64,000 nucleotides of DNA, taken from the NCBI GenBank assembly GCA_016716385.1, contig JADJWL010000016.1, positions 33,511 through 97,510 on the forward strand. The letters are read 5' to 3'. The notes below the pieces were generated by a model. The model made no database searches. It saw only the letters and a list, made by a program, of their open reading frames with translations, and was not told the DNA's origin. The first letter of the stretch is position 1, and the number at the start of each line of letters is the position of its first letter. The translations under genes and the position numbers were made by a program. Positions 38,519-47,686 of the stretch are shown one piece after another. This DNA is from Bryobacterales bacterium. Lineage in GTDB: Bacteria; Acidobacteriota; Terriglobia; Bryobacterales; Bryobacteraceae.

Positions 38519-40009
38519 ATGGGCTCGCAGGCCGCTGCTTCGCAAACGTCCACGGGGTTGCCCTACTTCGTGTGGGACGCCCCGGGGAAAGGTGTGTCGG
38601 TTCACCTGCACTTCGACGTGATCGACCGCATGCTGCCGGAAATCATGCGCGGCTTCGGCGCGCTGCCCCGGCGGGGAGCCGAGGTGGGCGGCGTCCTGCT
38701 GGGCCGGATGCGGGAGGACGGTGGAGAGCGGCTGGTGACGGTCGAGGACTTCGTGCCGGTTCCCTGCGAGTACTTGACGGGCCCTTCCTACCATCTTTCG
38801 GCCCGCGACCGGGAACGGCTGGAAGCGGTTCTGGCGGAAGAACACGGCGGGGCCGTCGTGGGCTTCTTCCGCAGCCACACGCGGAAAGACCTGTTTCTCG
38901 ACGACGCCGACCTCGACCTGGCGAACCGCTATTTTCAGGACCCGCGGCAAGTCTGCCTGCTGATCAAGCCGTTCGCCACCCGTCCCAGCCTGGGAGGCTT
39001 CTTCTTCTGGGAGGACGGCGGGATCACGCGGGAAAAGACATATCGCGAGTTTCCATTCAACCGGAATGAATTGGGCGGTGGCATGCCCGATCCGGAGCCA
39101 GTGCGGTCGCCGGAACCCGCTCCGGCGCGCCCGGTCAGGCCGCAGGGACCCTTGGGAGCCGGCGCGGCGCCCCCGCTGCAGCCGCCGGACAACCACGCCT
39201 ATCCAGGCCTGCTGCCGGTGGAAGACGAGTACGACCGCCGCGCCCGGCAGCGGCAGATGATGGAACGGGCGCGGGGCCAGCGTCCGGGCCTGGCCGCGGT
39301 TCCGCTGCCCGAGGGCCGCCTGGAGGAATTGACGGCCGCGGCGATGCCGGAGCCGCAGGCCCGGGCAGGCTCTTTGCTGAACCCACCGGAGGCGCCCGCC
39401 CGCCGGGGATACGCCTGGCTGGCGGTGCCCATTCTGCTGGCAATGAGCGGCATGGCCTATGTTGTCTGGGACTGGTCGTGGGTCGCCCCGCCCCAGGAGA
39501 CGCCCGCGATGGCGCCGGCGATGCCTCTGCAACTGATCGTGCAGGATGTCGACGGGCAACTGGACATCGGCTGGAACACCGCCGCGGCAGCGATTCAGGG
39601 CGCACAGCGTGGCGTGCTCGTCATCGAGGACGGCGGAACCCGCCGCGAGATCGAGTTGACAGCGGACCAGTTGCACAACGATCGGGTCTACTACTCGCGC
39701 GTTTCGGGGGACGTGAGTCTGCGGCTGGAAGTGTTCGCGAATGAGCGGACCAGCGTGGCGGAATCCGTGCGGTTCGCCGGACCTCCGCCGCCGGGAAAGG
39801 CGCCGGAGGTCACGCCCAAGGCTGAGGAAGCACCGCCGGCGGCAGCAGAGCCTCCCCCGCAGCGGGCAAGGCGCGCGCCAGCCCGGCGGACCGCCCAGAG
39901 AAATGCTCCCGTGCGGGAGGTAAGCGAAGCGCCACAGCCTCCACCCGCTCCGGTGGCAGAACCGGAGCCTCCGGCGCGGGAGATCCCGAAGCCGACACGC
40001 CGCCGCTGA
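38519..40009 (+). CDS. membrane-anchored protein with degenerate JAMM/MPN-like domain
   Basis: 496 residues. About 20-185 resembles a Mov34/JAB1 MPN fold: Glu55 in RRGAEVGGVLLG and the central strand GAVVGFFRSHTR. In active JAMM enzymes this strand reads HxH; here the first His is Arg118, only His120 remains, and the later Ser position is lost, so it is probably not a zinc protease. A Pro-rich linker follows, then one transmembrane helix at about 298-318, a small beta domain (about 330-430) and a Pro/Arg-rich tail. The N-terminus would face the cytoplasm if the Arg-rich stretch before the helix obeys the positive-inside rule. Confidence 0.6.
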   Translation: MGSQAAASQTSTGLPYFVWDAPGKGVSVHLHFDVIDRMLPEIMRGFGALPRRGAEVGGVLLGRMREDGGERLVTVEDFVPVPCEYLTGPSYHLSARDRERLEAVLAEEHGGAVVGFFRSHTRKDLFLDDADLDLANRYFQDPRQVCLLIKPFATRPSLGGFFFWEDGGITREKTYREFPFNRNELGGGMPDPEPVRSPEPAPARPVRPQGPLGAGAAPPLQPPDNHAYPGLLPVEDEYDRRARQRQMMERARGQRPGLAAVPLPEGRLEELTAAAMPEPQARAGSLLNPPEAPARRGYAWLAVPILLAMSGMAYVVWDWSWVAPPQETPAMAPAMPLQLIVQDVDGQLDIGWNTAAAAIQGAQRGVLVIEDGGTRREIELTADQLHNDRVYYSRVSGDVSLRLEVFANERTSVAESVRFAGPPPPGKAPEVTPKAEEAPPAAAEPPPQRARRAPARRTAQRNAPVREVSEAPQPPPAPVAEPEPPAREIPKPTRRR

Positions 40010-40014
40010 GCCGG

Positions 40015-40983
40015 TCAATCCCGCCGATACAGATCGTGCAGCCGGATCACTCCGGCGCAACAGCCTTCTCCTGTCACCACCGGCAGCACGGAGATCTGAC
40101 GCGGCCGTTCCTCCATCTCTCGCAACGCCTGATGCAGGGTCGCCTCCGGAGCAATGGTGGAAGGAGTTCGGGTCATGATCGCGGCGGCCGACAGGGAACG
40201 AATATCGTCGTGGGATTGAAGCGCGCGGCGGAGATCGCCGTCTGTGATCAGACCCGCCAATCGACGGTCCGGGTGGAGGACGCAGGCGCAACCGAGGGGC
40301 CGCTCCGTCATGGCGACGATCACCTGCTTGACCGGATCCTCGGGCGCCACCCAGGCCACGGCGGCCGCGGTGTGCATCACCTCGCTGACGTGCGTGCCCA
40401 GCAGCCAGCCCAGTCTTCCGCCGGGATGAGTCCGCGCGAACTCCGCGGGGGTGAACTGCCTGGCACCCATCAAGGCGAGCGCCAGAGCGTCGCCCAGGGC
40501 CATGGCCGCGGCGGCGCTCGAAGTCGGGGCGAGGTTGTGCGGATCGGCCTCACGCTCCACCGAGGCGTCGAGAACGACGTCCGCCGCTTGCGCCAGCGGC
40601 GAATCCGGATCCCCCACGATCGCAATCAGAGCGACGCTGCGCTCGCGCAGGGCGGGCAGCAGCGCCAGCAGTTCCCGGGTGGTCCCGCTCTTCGACACAA
40701 GCACGCTGGCATCGCCGTGACTGTAGATCCCGAGGTCGCCATGCGGCGCCTCTCCGGGATGAAGATAGACGGCCGGAGATCCGGCGCCGCGCAGGGTCGC
40801 GGCGAGCTTCTCCGCGATGCGTCCGGACTTGCCGACCCCGCTGGTCACGATCTTTCCCGGGCATGCCGCGAGGCGCTCTACGGCCGCGGCAAAACGGCCG
40901 TCGAGACGGAGGGCCACGGTGCGGATCGCCTCCGCCTCGGCCAGCATGAGGGCGCGCGCCGCGTTCACAATTGAGTCCTGCAA
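40015..40983 (-). CDS. KpsF/GutQ-type sugar isomerase (arabinose-5-phosphate isomerase-like)
   Basis: 322 residues with an N-terminal SIS domain (GVGKSGRIAEKLAATLRGAG, HPGEAPHGDLG, SKSGTT) and two C-terminal CBS motifs (from about residue 200). This is the architecture of D-arabinose-5-phosphate isomerase, the first step to the LPS sugar Kdo. The Glu and His of the family's EAPHGDLG segment are present. The start is uncertain: TTG at 40983 or GTG at 40968, the latter with AGGA 7 nt upstream. No other Kdo genes are adjacent. Confidence 0.88.
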   Translation of the reverse strand: MQDSIVNAARALMLAEAEAIRTVALRLDGRFAAAVERLAACPGKIVTSGVGKSGRIAEKLAATLRGAGSPAVYLHPGEAPHGDLGIYSHGDASVLVSKSGTTRELLALLPALRERSVALIAIVGDPDSPLAQAADVVLDASVEREADPHNLAPTSSAAAAMALGDALALALMGARQFTPAEFARTHPGGRLGWLLGTHVSEVMHTAAAVAWVAPEDPVKQVIVAMTERPLGCACVLHPDRRLAGLITDGDLRRALQSHDDIRSLSAAAIMTRTPSTIAPEATLHQALREMEERPRQISVLPVVTGEGCCAGVIRLHDLYRRD

Positions 40984-41108
40984 GACGCTCCATCTTACCC
41001 GATTAGTGAGTTTCCGACGCGGATCTCCCCCGGTCCGGCGATGTCGTGTGCCGGCCAGTTCCTGTACATTGGTTCATGTAGGCCACGTGTGGCCCGCCCT
41101 GGAATACC

Positions 41109-42611
41109 ATGCTCACCCAACGGGATCTTCAGGAATTCGTCCGCGACAAGTTTCGGGATTACCGCCTCATTCTTGTTTCGAATCGCGAGCCGTATCTGCA
41201 CCGGCGGGCCGGAAAAGGGGTGGAGTGCATCCAGCCTGCCAGCGGAATGGCGACCGCGCTCGACCCGATGATGCGCTCCTGCGGCGGGACGTGGATTGCG
41301 CATGGCGCGGGCGACGCCGACCGGCAGGTGTCCGGGCCCACGAGCCGCGTGGCGGTGCCGCCGGATGATCCCAAGTACACGCTGCGGCGCGTCTGGCTCA
41401 CGAAAGAGCAGGAGCAGCGCTACTATTACGGGCTGTCGAACCAGGGCCTGTGGCCGCTGTGCCACGTCGTGTTCCGCCGCCCGGTGTTCGACCCGCGGGA
41501 CTGGGCCGCGTACCGTGAAGTCAACGCGCTGTTCGCCGACGCCGTGATCGAGGAAGCAGGCACCGGGCCGGCGTTCGTGTTCATTCAGGATTACCACTTC
41601 GCCCTGTTGCCGCGAATGCTGAAGGAACGCAATCCCCGGCTGGCGGTGGCGCAATTCTGGCACATCCCCTGGCCGAATCGCGAGACGTTCCGCGTCTTTC
41701 CATGGGGGCAGGAACTCCTCGATGGTCTGCTGGGCAACGATCTGCTCGGTTTCCATCTCAACTACCACTGCACGAACTTCCTGGAGACGGTGGAGCGCAA
41801 CCTGGAGTCGCACGTCGATCTGGAGAAGTGGCGCATCAACCGCCAGGGACACGCGACGTCGGTGCGGCCGTTCCCGGTCAGCATTGACGTCGAGCGGCAC
41901 GAGCGCGAAGCGGTGAGCCCGGCTGTGGAGAAGCAGATGCGCCGCTGGCGGCAGGAACTCCGCCTGGGACGCGAACATCTCGGCATCGGCATCGACCGCC
42001 TGGATTACACAAAGGGCATCCCGGAGCGCTTGCGGTCTATCGACCGGCTGCTGGAAAAGCATCCCGACCTGGTGGGACGCGTGCGGTTCCTGCAGGTGGG
42101 CGTGCCGAGCCGGGTCCATATCGCCGAGTACAAGGGGCTTGGCGAGCAGGTGCGGGCGTTGGTCGACCAGATCAACTGGCGCTGGAGCGCCGAGGACTGG
42201 ACGCCGATCGTGCTGGTGGACCGGCATCTCGGCCAGACCGACATGATGGCGCTGCACCGCCTGGCCCGGTTCTGTTTCGTCAGTTCGCTGCACGACGGCA
42301 TGAACCTGGTGGCGAAGGAGTTCGTCAGCAGCCGCCTCGACGACGATGGCGTCCTCATCCTCAGCCGGTTTGCCGGATCCGCGCGGGAACTGACCGATGC
42401 ACTGCTCGTCAATCCCTACGATCTCGACGAATGCGCCGACGCCCTGTACGCAGCGCTCCAGATGCCGGACGAGGAGCGCCGCTGGCGCATGCAGCGGATG
42501 CGGGCCGAAGTCGCGGAGAATACCGTGTACCGGTGGGCGATCGATATCCTGTCGCTGCTGCTGAAGCTCGACCAGACACTGCCGGCCGATGCCTCGGGAG
42601 CGGGCGCTTGA
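41109..42611 (+). CDS. otsA: trehalose-6-phosphate synthase
   Basis: 500 residues of glycosyltransferase family 20. It joins UDP- or GDP-glucose and glucose-6-phosphate to trehalose-6-phosphate in the cytoplasm. Family motifs: LVSNREPY at the N-terminus, FIQDYHFALLPRML, FWHIPWPN, GIDRLDYTKGIPERL and SSLHDGMNLVAKEFV. It is the first gene of a four-gene unit; the stop overlaps the otsB start. Confidence 0.95.
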   Translation: MLTQRDLQEFVRDKFRDYRLILVSNREPYLHRRAGKGVECIQPASGMATALDPMMRSCGGTWIAHGAGDADRQVSGPTSRVAVPPDDPKYTLRRVWLTKEQEQRYYYGLSNQGLWPLCHVVFRRPVFDPRDWAAYREVNALFADAVIEEAGTGPAFVFIQDYHFALLPRMLKERNPRLAVAQFWHIPWPNRETFRVFPWGQELLDGLLGNDLLGFHLNYHCTNFLETVERNLESHVDLEKWRINRQGHATSVRPFPVSIDVERHEREAVSPAVEKQMRRWRQELRLGREHLGIGIDRLDYTKGIPERLRSIDRLLEKHPDLVGRVRFLQVGVPSRVHIAEYKGLGEQVRALVDQINWRWSAEDWTPIVLVDRHLGQTDMMALHRLARFCFVSSLHDGMNLVAKEFVSSRLDDDGVLILSRFAGSARELTDALLVNPYDLDECADALYAALQMPDEERRWRMQRMRAEVAENTVYRWAIDILSLLLKLDQTLPADASGAGA

Positions 42612-43402
42612 ACAGCGTCCGGACGCGGGCGTTCTTTGAACACACCGCGGAACTGGAGGCCGCGCTGACGGCGGCGCCGCGCGTGCTGGCCTGCTTCGAT
42701 TTCGACGGCACGCTGGCGCCGATCGTCGAACGCCCGGAAGCCGCGTGGATGCCGGCGGAAACGCACGAGGCGCTGGGCACACTCGCACGCGCGCCGGGGG
42801 TCACGCTGGCGCTGATCAGCGGGCGGGCGCTCGGCGATCTCCGGGCGCGAGCCGCGCTCGATGGCGTCGTGTATGCCGGCAACCACGGACTGGAGATCGA
42901 AGGCGCGGGCTGGCGCTATCTTTCGCCGGCCGCCGAACAGGCCAGAAGTGCGCTCGAAAGCGTGAACACGCTGTTGCTGAGCCGCCTGGAAGGGATGCCC
43001 GGTGTCCTGGTGGAGCCCAAGGGGCTGACGACGTCGATCCACTTCCGGCTCGCCAGCCGCGCGGATGCGAGCCTCGTTCCGGAGATCGTGGCGGGGATGA
43101 TTGCGCCGTACGGAGACCGGTTCCGGCTGACATCCGGCAAAGAGGTGGTCGAGGTCCGGCCGGAGGCCGACTGGCACAAGGGCAAAGCGATTCTGTGGCT
43201 CTCCGGGCGGCTGGGCGACCCGATGGTTCTGTTCGCCGGTGACGATGTGACCGATGAAGACGCCTTCGCGGCGCTGCCCGATGGCGTGACGGTCAAGGTC
43301 GGGCCGCCAGGCGACACCCTCGCGCGCTACCGCGTGGATGGTCCGGCTGACGTGACGCGGCTGATTGCCTGGCTGGACCGGCTGCGGCGCCAACGGAGCT
43401 GA
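42608..43402 (+). CDS. otsB: trehalose-6-phosphate phosphatase
   Basis: 264 residues of the HAD superfamily, removing phosphate from trehalose-6-phosphate. HAD motif I is FDFDGTLAP with Asp31 and Asp33, motif II ALISGR, and motif IV FAGDDVTDEDAF; the cap domain includes VYAGNHGLEIEG. The start is TTG at 42608, overlapping the otsA TGA (TTGA). The open frame upstream is within otsA. Confidence 0.95.
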   Translation: MNSVRTRAFFEHTAELEAALTAAPRVLACFDFDGTLAPIVERPEAAWMPAETHEALGTLARAPGVTLALISGRALGDLRARAALDGVVYAGNHGLEIEGAGWRYLSPAAEQARSALESVNTLLLSRLEGMPGVLVEPKGLTTSIHFRLASRADASLVPEIVAGMIAPYGDRFRLTSGKEVVEVRPEADWHKGKAILWLSGRLGDPMVLFAGDDVTDEDAFAALPDGVTVKVGPPGDTLARYRVDGPADVTRLIAWLDRLRRQRS

Positions 43403-43405
43403 ACG

Positions 43406-44074
43406 ATGGATCGTCGCGAACCTTTTGTCTTCTTCACTGAACAACGGCTCGTCGTCATCACGGGGCGGCATGCGTCTGACCTCGGCGAACTGCTGGAGGG
43501 GCTTCGGGAGGTGTCGGGGTCAAGCATCTTCTACCACTTCCACCAGCGCTACTTGTCGCACCACTTCGAGAAACCGCCGTTCCGCAGCGCCTTCGCCGAC
43601 TGGGTGGCCCGGGCTCTGCTCGAAGAACGTCTGGCGGAAAAACTCACCGGCATCGACCTGTTTTCCATGCGGTCGGTCCGCCAGGTGCGCGAAGCCACCG
43701 CCGAGGCGATCGAACGCTACCTCGCGGAGGTCAACGGACGCCTGCGGAAATGTCCGGAGGGCGATGAGTTTCACTTCTGCGAGTCAAAGAGTTTCGTGGT
43801 GCCGCTCGGCCTGACCGCGCACAACGTGCGGGAGCTCGCGGGCCTGCTGCCGCGCGTCACCAATGCCAGTCTGTTCTACCACTTCTTCGAATCCCGCTTG
43901 CGCCTGGAAAGGACGCACAGCGACTTCTCAGAATGGATTGCCTACCGGGGAGCGCCGGAACTGGCGGCCGCGATCGACCGGCTCGACCCCTATCTCTTCA
44001 GCCTGGACAAGTTGAAGGCCGAAATCTGCCGGCTCGCGGACACATGGCTGACCGAAGCCGGGGGGGACGTGTAG
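43406..44074 (+). CDS. DUF5752-like protein with internal duplication
   Basis: 222 residues resembling the uncharacterised DUF5752 family. Two halves are related: SSIFYHFHQRYLSHHF with FADWVARAL (about 40-75), and ASLFYHFFESRLRLER with FSEWIAYRG (about 152-185). Each is preceded by a similar strand ending in a small helix (ITGRHASDLGELLEGL, LTAHNVRELAGLLPRV). No catalytic motif is recognised. It sits between otsB and the treT-like gene with gaps of 3 and 1 nt, so a role in trehalose or glucan metabolism is inferred from position only. Confidence 0.7.
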   Translation: MDRREPFVFFTEQRLVVITGRHASDLGELLEGLREVSGSSIFYHFHQRYLSHHFEKPPFRSAFADWVARALLEERLAEKLTGIDLFSMRSVRQVREATAEAIERYLAEVNGRLRKCPEGDEFHFCESKSFVVPLGLTAHNVRELAGLLPRVTNASLFYHFFESRLRLERTHSDFSEWIAYRGAPELAAAIDRLDPYLFSLDKLKAEICRLADTWLTEAGGDV

Positions 44075-44075
44075 C

Positions 44076-45305
44076 GTGGCAAAGAAGCTCAGCGAATACG
44101 CCGAAGTGGTGGGCCAGGACGTTCTGGACGAACTCGACGCCATCGCCGGCCGCGTCCGCCACAAGAAGCTGCAGAACATCAACTCGACCGCGGTGGGGGG
44201 AGGCGTGGCGGAAATCCTGTCGCGCATGGTGCCCCTGCTCCAGGAGTTGGGAATCGAAGCGACCTGGGACGTGATCAAGGGGAACGATGCGTTCTTCGCC
44301 GTCACCAAGGCGTTCCATAACGCCCTGCACGGCACGCCGGAACAAATCACACCTGAAATGTTTGAAGTGTACCGCTCGACGGTCGAGGACAACGCGTGCA
44401 CGCTGGCGGTCACGGGGGATGTCGTGATCTGCCATGACCCGCAGCCCGCCCCGCTGATCGACCTCAAGCCGGCGGCCGGCCGGCAGTGGGTGTGGCGCTG
44501 CCACATCGATCTTTCGGCGCCGCAACACGACGTGTGGGAGTTCCTGCGCCCCTGGGTGGAGCGCTACGACGCGGCGGTCTTCTCGATGCCGTCTTTCGCA
44601 CAGGAGCTGAACATCCCGCAGTACCTCGTCCATCCGTCGATCGATCCGCTGGCGGACAAGAACAAGGATCTCGACGCCGGCTTCATCGGCGAGGTGCTGA
44701 ACAAGCACGGCATCGACCCCCAGCGTCCTGTGGTGACGCAGATTTCGCGCTTCGACCGGCTGAAGGACCCGGTGGGGGTGATGGCGGCCTACCGCATGGC
44801 GAAGAGGCGGTACGATTGCCAGCTTGTGCTGGCCGGCGGCGGCGCCAGCGACGATCCGGAAGGCGAGCAGGTGCTGGCGGAGGTGCAGGAGCAGGCGGCG
44901 GACGATCCGGATATCCACGTCCTGCTGCTTCCGCCGTTCAGCGATCTGGAAATCAACGCCCTCGTGCGCGGCTCGACCATCGTGATGCAGAAATCGATCC
45001 GGGAGGGATTCGGGTTGACCGTGAGCGAAGCGCTCTGGAAGGGCAAGCCCGTGATCGGCGGAGCGGTGGGCGGCATCCGGCTCCAGGTGGTCGAGGGGGA
45101 GACAGGGTTCCTGGTGCGGTCCGTGGAGGGCGCGGCCAACCGCCTGATGCGCCTGCTCGGCGACCGGGACCTGCGCGAACGGATGGGGCGCAACGGCCAC
45201 CTGTTCGTCAAGAACAACTTCCTGCTCACGCGGCACGTGAAGGACTACCTGCTGTTGATGAGCGCGCTCGATCACCCGCAGGAGAACGTGATCCACCTGG
45301 GGTAG
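44076..45305 (+). CDS. treT: TreT-like trehalose synthase, glycosyltransferase family 4
   Basis: 409 residues starting at GTG. It shows the GT4 trehalose glycosyltransferring synthase pattern: NINSTAVGGGVAEILSRMVP near the N-terminus, DPQPAPLI, CHIDLSAP, QISRFDRLKDPVGVM in the nucleotide-sugar domain and KSIREGFGLTVSEALWKGKP with the conserved Glu residues. TreT makes trehalose from a nucleotide sugar and glucose, often reversibly. It gives the operon a second route to trehalose besides OtsAB. Confidence 0.88.
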   Translation: MAKKLSEYAEVVGQDVLDELDAIAGRVRHKKLQNINSTAVGGGVAEILSRMVPLLQELGIEATWDVIKGNDAFFAVTKAFHNALHGTPEQITPEMFEVYRSTVEDNACTLAVTGDVVICHDPQPAPLIDLKPAAGRQWVWRCHIDLSAPQHDVWEFLRPWVERYDAAVFSMPSFAQELNIPQYLVHPSIDPLADKNKDLDAGFIGEVLNKHGIDPQRPVVTQISRFDRLKDPVGVMAAYRMAKRRYDCQLVLAGGGASDDPEGEQVLAEVQEQAADDPDIHVLLLPPFSDLEINALVRGSTIVMQKSIREGFGLTVSEALWKGKPVIGGAVGGIRLQVVEGETGFLVRSVEGAANRLMRLLGDRDLRERMGRNGHLFVKNNFLLTRHVKDYLLLMSALDHPQENVIHLG

Positions 45306-45314
45306 AATCGGGCC

Positions 45315-46142
45315 ATGGCTATCAGCAGACGTGAGCTGCTCGCGGGCGCCGGAGCGCTGGCGGGTGCGGCCGGCGCCGCGACCTTGACGCCTCCGGCCGG
45401 CGACGACCTCAAGCTCGGAGTCGCGACGTACTCGCTGCGCAAGCTGTCCCGCGCCGACGCCATCGCCGCCGTGCGCGCCCTGCGGACCCCGTACGTGAGC
45501 ATCAAGGAGATGCACCTGCCGTACAAGGCGTCGCCGGCCGAACTGGCGGCTGGTGTCAAGGAATTCGCCGGCGCCGGGCTCACCACGCTCTCCGGGGGCA
45601 ACAACGGCATCACCGAGGATACCGACGAGCACGTCCGGTTCTTCTTCGAGTACGCCAAGGCGTGCCGCATGCCGATGCTGGTGATCGCCCCGCGCGCGAA
45701 GAACCTCGCCCGCATCGAGAAATTCGTCAAGCAGTACGACATCAAGGTCGCGATCCACAACCATGGCCCGGAAGACCAGCACTTCCCGACCCCACAGAGC
45801 GCGCTGAAGCTGGTCCACAACATGGACCCGCGGGTCGGGCTGTGCATCGATATCGGGCATACGGCCCGGACGGAAGCGGACGTGGTCGAGTCGATCCGCG
45901 AAGCCGGACCGCGCCTGCTCGACATGCACGTCAAGGATCTACGCGAGTTGAAAGACAAGGCGAGCCAGTGCGCGGTGGGGGAAGGCGCGATGCCGATGGC
46001 GGCGATCTTCAAGGAGTTGAAGCGCATGCGGTACCAGGGCGGCGTGATGCTGGAATACGAGATCAACGCCGACGATCCGCTGCCGGGGATGCTGCAGTCC
46101 TTCGCCTACATGCGGGGCGTGCTGGCCGGGCTCCGCGGCTGA
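45315..46142 (+). CDS. Tat-exported sugar phosphate isomerase/epimerase-like TIM barrel
   Basis: 275 residues with a twin-arginine signal (SRRELLAGAGALAGAAGAA). It is followed by an AP-endonuclease-2-type TIM barrel of the xylose isomerase-like family. Candidate metal ligands are His in VAIHNHGPED, Asp in CIDIGHTAR, His in DMHVKDL and Glu in VMLEYEI. Acidobacteria and Planctomycetes carry many such exported isomerase-like proteins; the substrate is unknown. It follows treT by 9 nt and overlaps the next start by 1 nt. Confidence 0.82.
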   Translation: MAISRRELLAGAGALAGAAGAATLTPPAGDDLKLGVATYSLRKLSRADAIAAVRALRTPYVSIKEMHLPYKASPAELAAGVKEFAGAGLTTLSGGNNGITEDTDEHVRFFFEYAKACRMPMLVIAPRAKNLARIEKFVKQYDIKVAIHNHGPEDQHFPTPQSALKLVHNMDPRVGLCIDIGHTARTEADVVESIREAGPRLLDMHVKDLRELKDKASQCAVGEGAMPMAAIFKELKRMRYQGGVMLEYEINADDPLPGMLQSFAYMRGVLAGLRG

Positions 46143-46708
46143 TGGACCGCACAGCGCTCCTGGCCGCGCTCGCGGCGCACCAGCCGTTCGACGAGCACGA
46201 GGCCGGCATGACGCGGCGGCTCGCGGCGTTTGTCGAGGCCTACGAGGATTGCTTCGAGCGATCGCTCCAGGTGGGCCATCTCACCGGGTCGGCCTGGATT
46301 CTCGACGGCAGCAGGCAGTTCGTGCTGCTGGTGCACCACGCCAAGCTCGACCGCTGGCTGCAGCCGGGAGGACATAGCGATGGCGACCGGTCGCTGCTGG
46401 CGACCGCGCGGCGCGAGGCGGTAGAGGAGACCGGGGTCGATGTGACCCCGCTGAGCGAATCCATCTTCGACATCGACATCCACGAGATTCCCGCGCGGCG
46501 GCACGAACCGGCGCACTACCACTACGATGTCCGCCACGTGTTCACGGCCACGCGCATGGACGCGCCCCTGGTCAGCCCGGAATCGCGGGATGTGCGCTGG
46601 GTCGCACTCGATGAGGTCACGCGCTTGAATCCGGAGCCGTCGCTGGCCCGCATGGTCGCGAAGACGCGGCTTCTGCAGGCGCGAATCGTAGTTGGCTGCA
46701 CAGGTTAG
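46142..46708 (+). CDS. Nudix hydrolase
   Basis: 188 residues. The Nudix region reads LQPGGHSDGDRSLL followed by ARREAVEETGV; the catalytic REUxEE part is intact, while the first Glu of the consensus box is not present (Asp/Arg there), as in other members with the QPGGH opening. A helical N-terminal extension of about 45 residues precedes it. The start is ATG at 46142, overlapping the previous stop (TGATG). The 3' end overlaps the opposing PIN-like gene by 4 nt. Confidence 0.85.
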   Translation: MDRTALLAALAAHQPFDEHEAGMTRRLAAFVEAYEDCFERSLQVGHLTGSAWILDGSRQFVLLVHHAKLDRWLQPGGHSDGDRSLLATARREAVEETGVDVTPLSESIFDIDIHEIPARRHEPAHYHYDVRHVFTATRMDAPLVSPESRDVRWVALDEVTRLNPEPSLARMVAKTRLLQARIVVGCTG

Positions 46709-47604
46709 GCAGCGTTCAAGGCACCTTCCAGATCGGTACAAATCCGTGCTTTGGTGGTGAAGCTATTGCGCTGGAGCATGTTTGCCATGTGCTTCTCGCA
46801 GACCACTACGTCGCAATAGCAACTGGCCACGGTCAACCCTCCCCAGTCTTCGAGATCGGACGCCCGGGCCACGTAGGACTTGTTCTTCAGCACTTCGCGG
46901 TGAAGATGCATGTCGACCTGGCGGGTTGGCATGTCGTCGATCACCTGCTTCAGGCCGGCCTCGCCGAGCCCCTTGAGTACGGCGGCCACATCAAGGTTGT
47001 GTTTCGCGGCAACGGCGTTGAAAGGATTGAGAATATCAACCGTACTCATTGCGTATAGCCAGTTTTCTCGCAGTTCCTTTGGCTCGTCGTAGTACTTCTG
47101 ATGGAGCGTCGCGAGGTGCTGCATGAAGTTCTCCCTATGTGTCGTGCCGGTGAACGCAGGCGGCGGAAGGCCAAGTCGTGGATCTCCCGTCAGGATGGAT
47201 CGCTCTACATCCTCGGCGAACGCCGCCAAAACCCCGCGCAGTGGCGGGCCGCCGAAGGCATGGGTGTGCCCCTGGCCCAGTACAGACAGTGCGCCCGGCG
47301 TTACTTGGGGCAAGTGCTTCGCTAGCGCCACTTCGAGCTCGTGCCGTACGACCGTGGGATATGCAGCAAGTGTTACTCCCCGTGAGAAGTGCCACATGGC
47401 CTCGCCAAGGCGGACCTTGCGACCAACGTTCGACACCCTCGATATCTCGATATAGTGGACGCTGGATAGAGGAAAGGTCACGTGCACACCTTGCCTCGAG
47501 ACTTCGAACTCCCTCAAGATACGTTTGGCTCTCGGCGTCGCGTCCCTACCATGAAGCATTCGCGCCAGTTCGATCCACTTGTTTTGGTCGAGGTAGACAA
47601 CCAT
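46705..47604 (-). CDS. PIN-like domain protein of unknown function
   Basis: 299 residues. It opens with the PIN-type strand VVYLDQNKWIELARM (Asp5) and ends with DWGGLTVASCYCDVVVCEKHM (Asp residues), the typical placement of PIN acidic residues, with HYIEIS near residue 52 as another candidate. About 150 helical residues are inserted between, far more than in a VapC (about 130). No antitoxin-like ORF adjoins it. GC content appears lower than its neighbours, suggesting acquisition. It may be a ribonuclease; this is inference. Confidence 0.6.
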   Translation of the reverse strand: MVVYLDQNKWIELARMLHGRDATPRAKRILREFEVSRQGVHVTFPLSSVHYIEISRVSNVGRKVRLGEAMWHFSRGVTLAAYPTVVRHELEVALAKHLPQVTPGALSVLGQGHTHAFGGPPLRGVLAAFAEDVERSILTGDPRLGLPPPAFTGTTHRENFMQHLATLHQKYYDEPKELRENWLYAMSTVDILNPFNAVAAKHNLDVAAVLKGLGEAGLKQVIDDMPTRQVDMHLHREVLKNKSYVARASDLEDWGGLTVASCYCDVVVCEKHMANMLQRNSFTTKARICTDLEGALNAA

Positions 47605-47686
47605 GATGTCTACCCCTTGTTGAGTCCGACCTGCATAGAGTATGAACTTGCCTCCTGGACGCGGGCTGAATTTTACCCCTGCACCT

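Noticed and set aside
40995..42788. 597-codon minus-strand open frame opposite otsA
   Set aside because: No recognisable domain; otsA on the plus strand has all family motifs.
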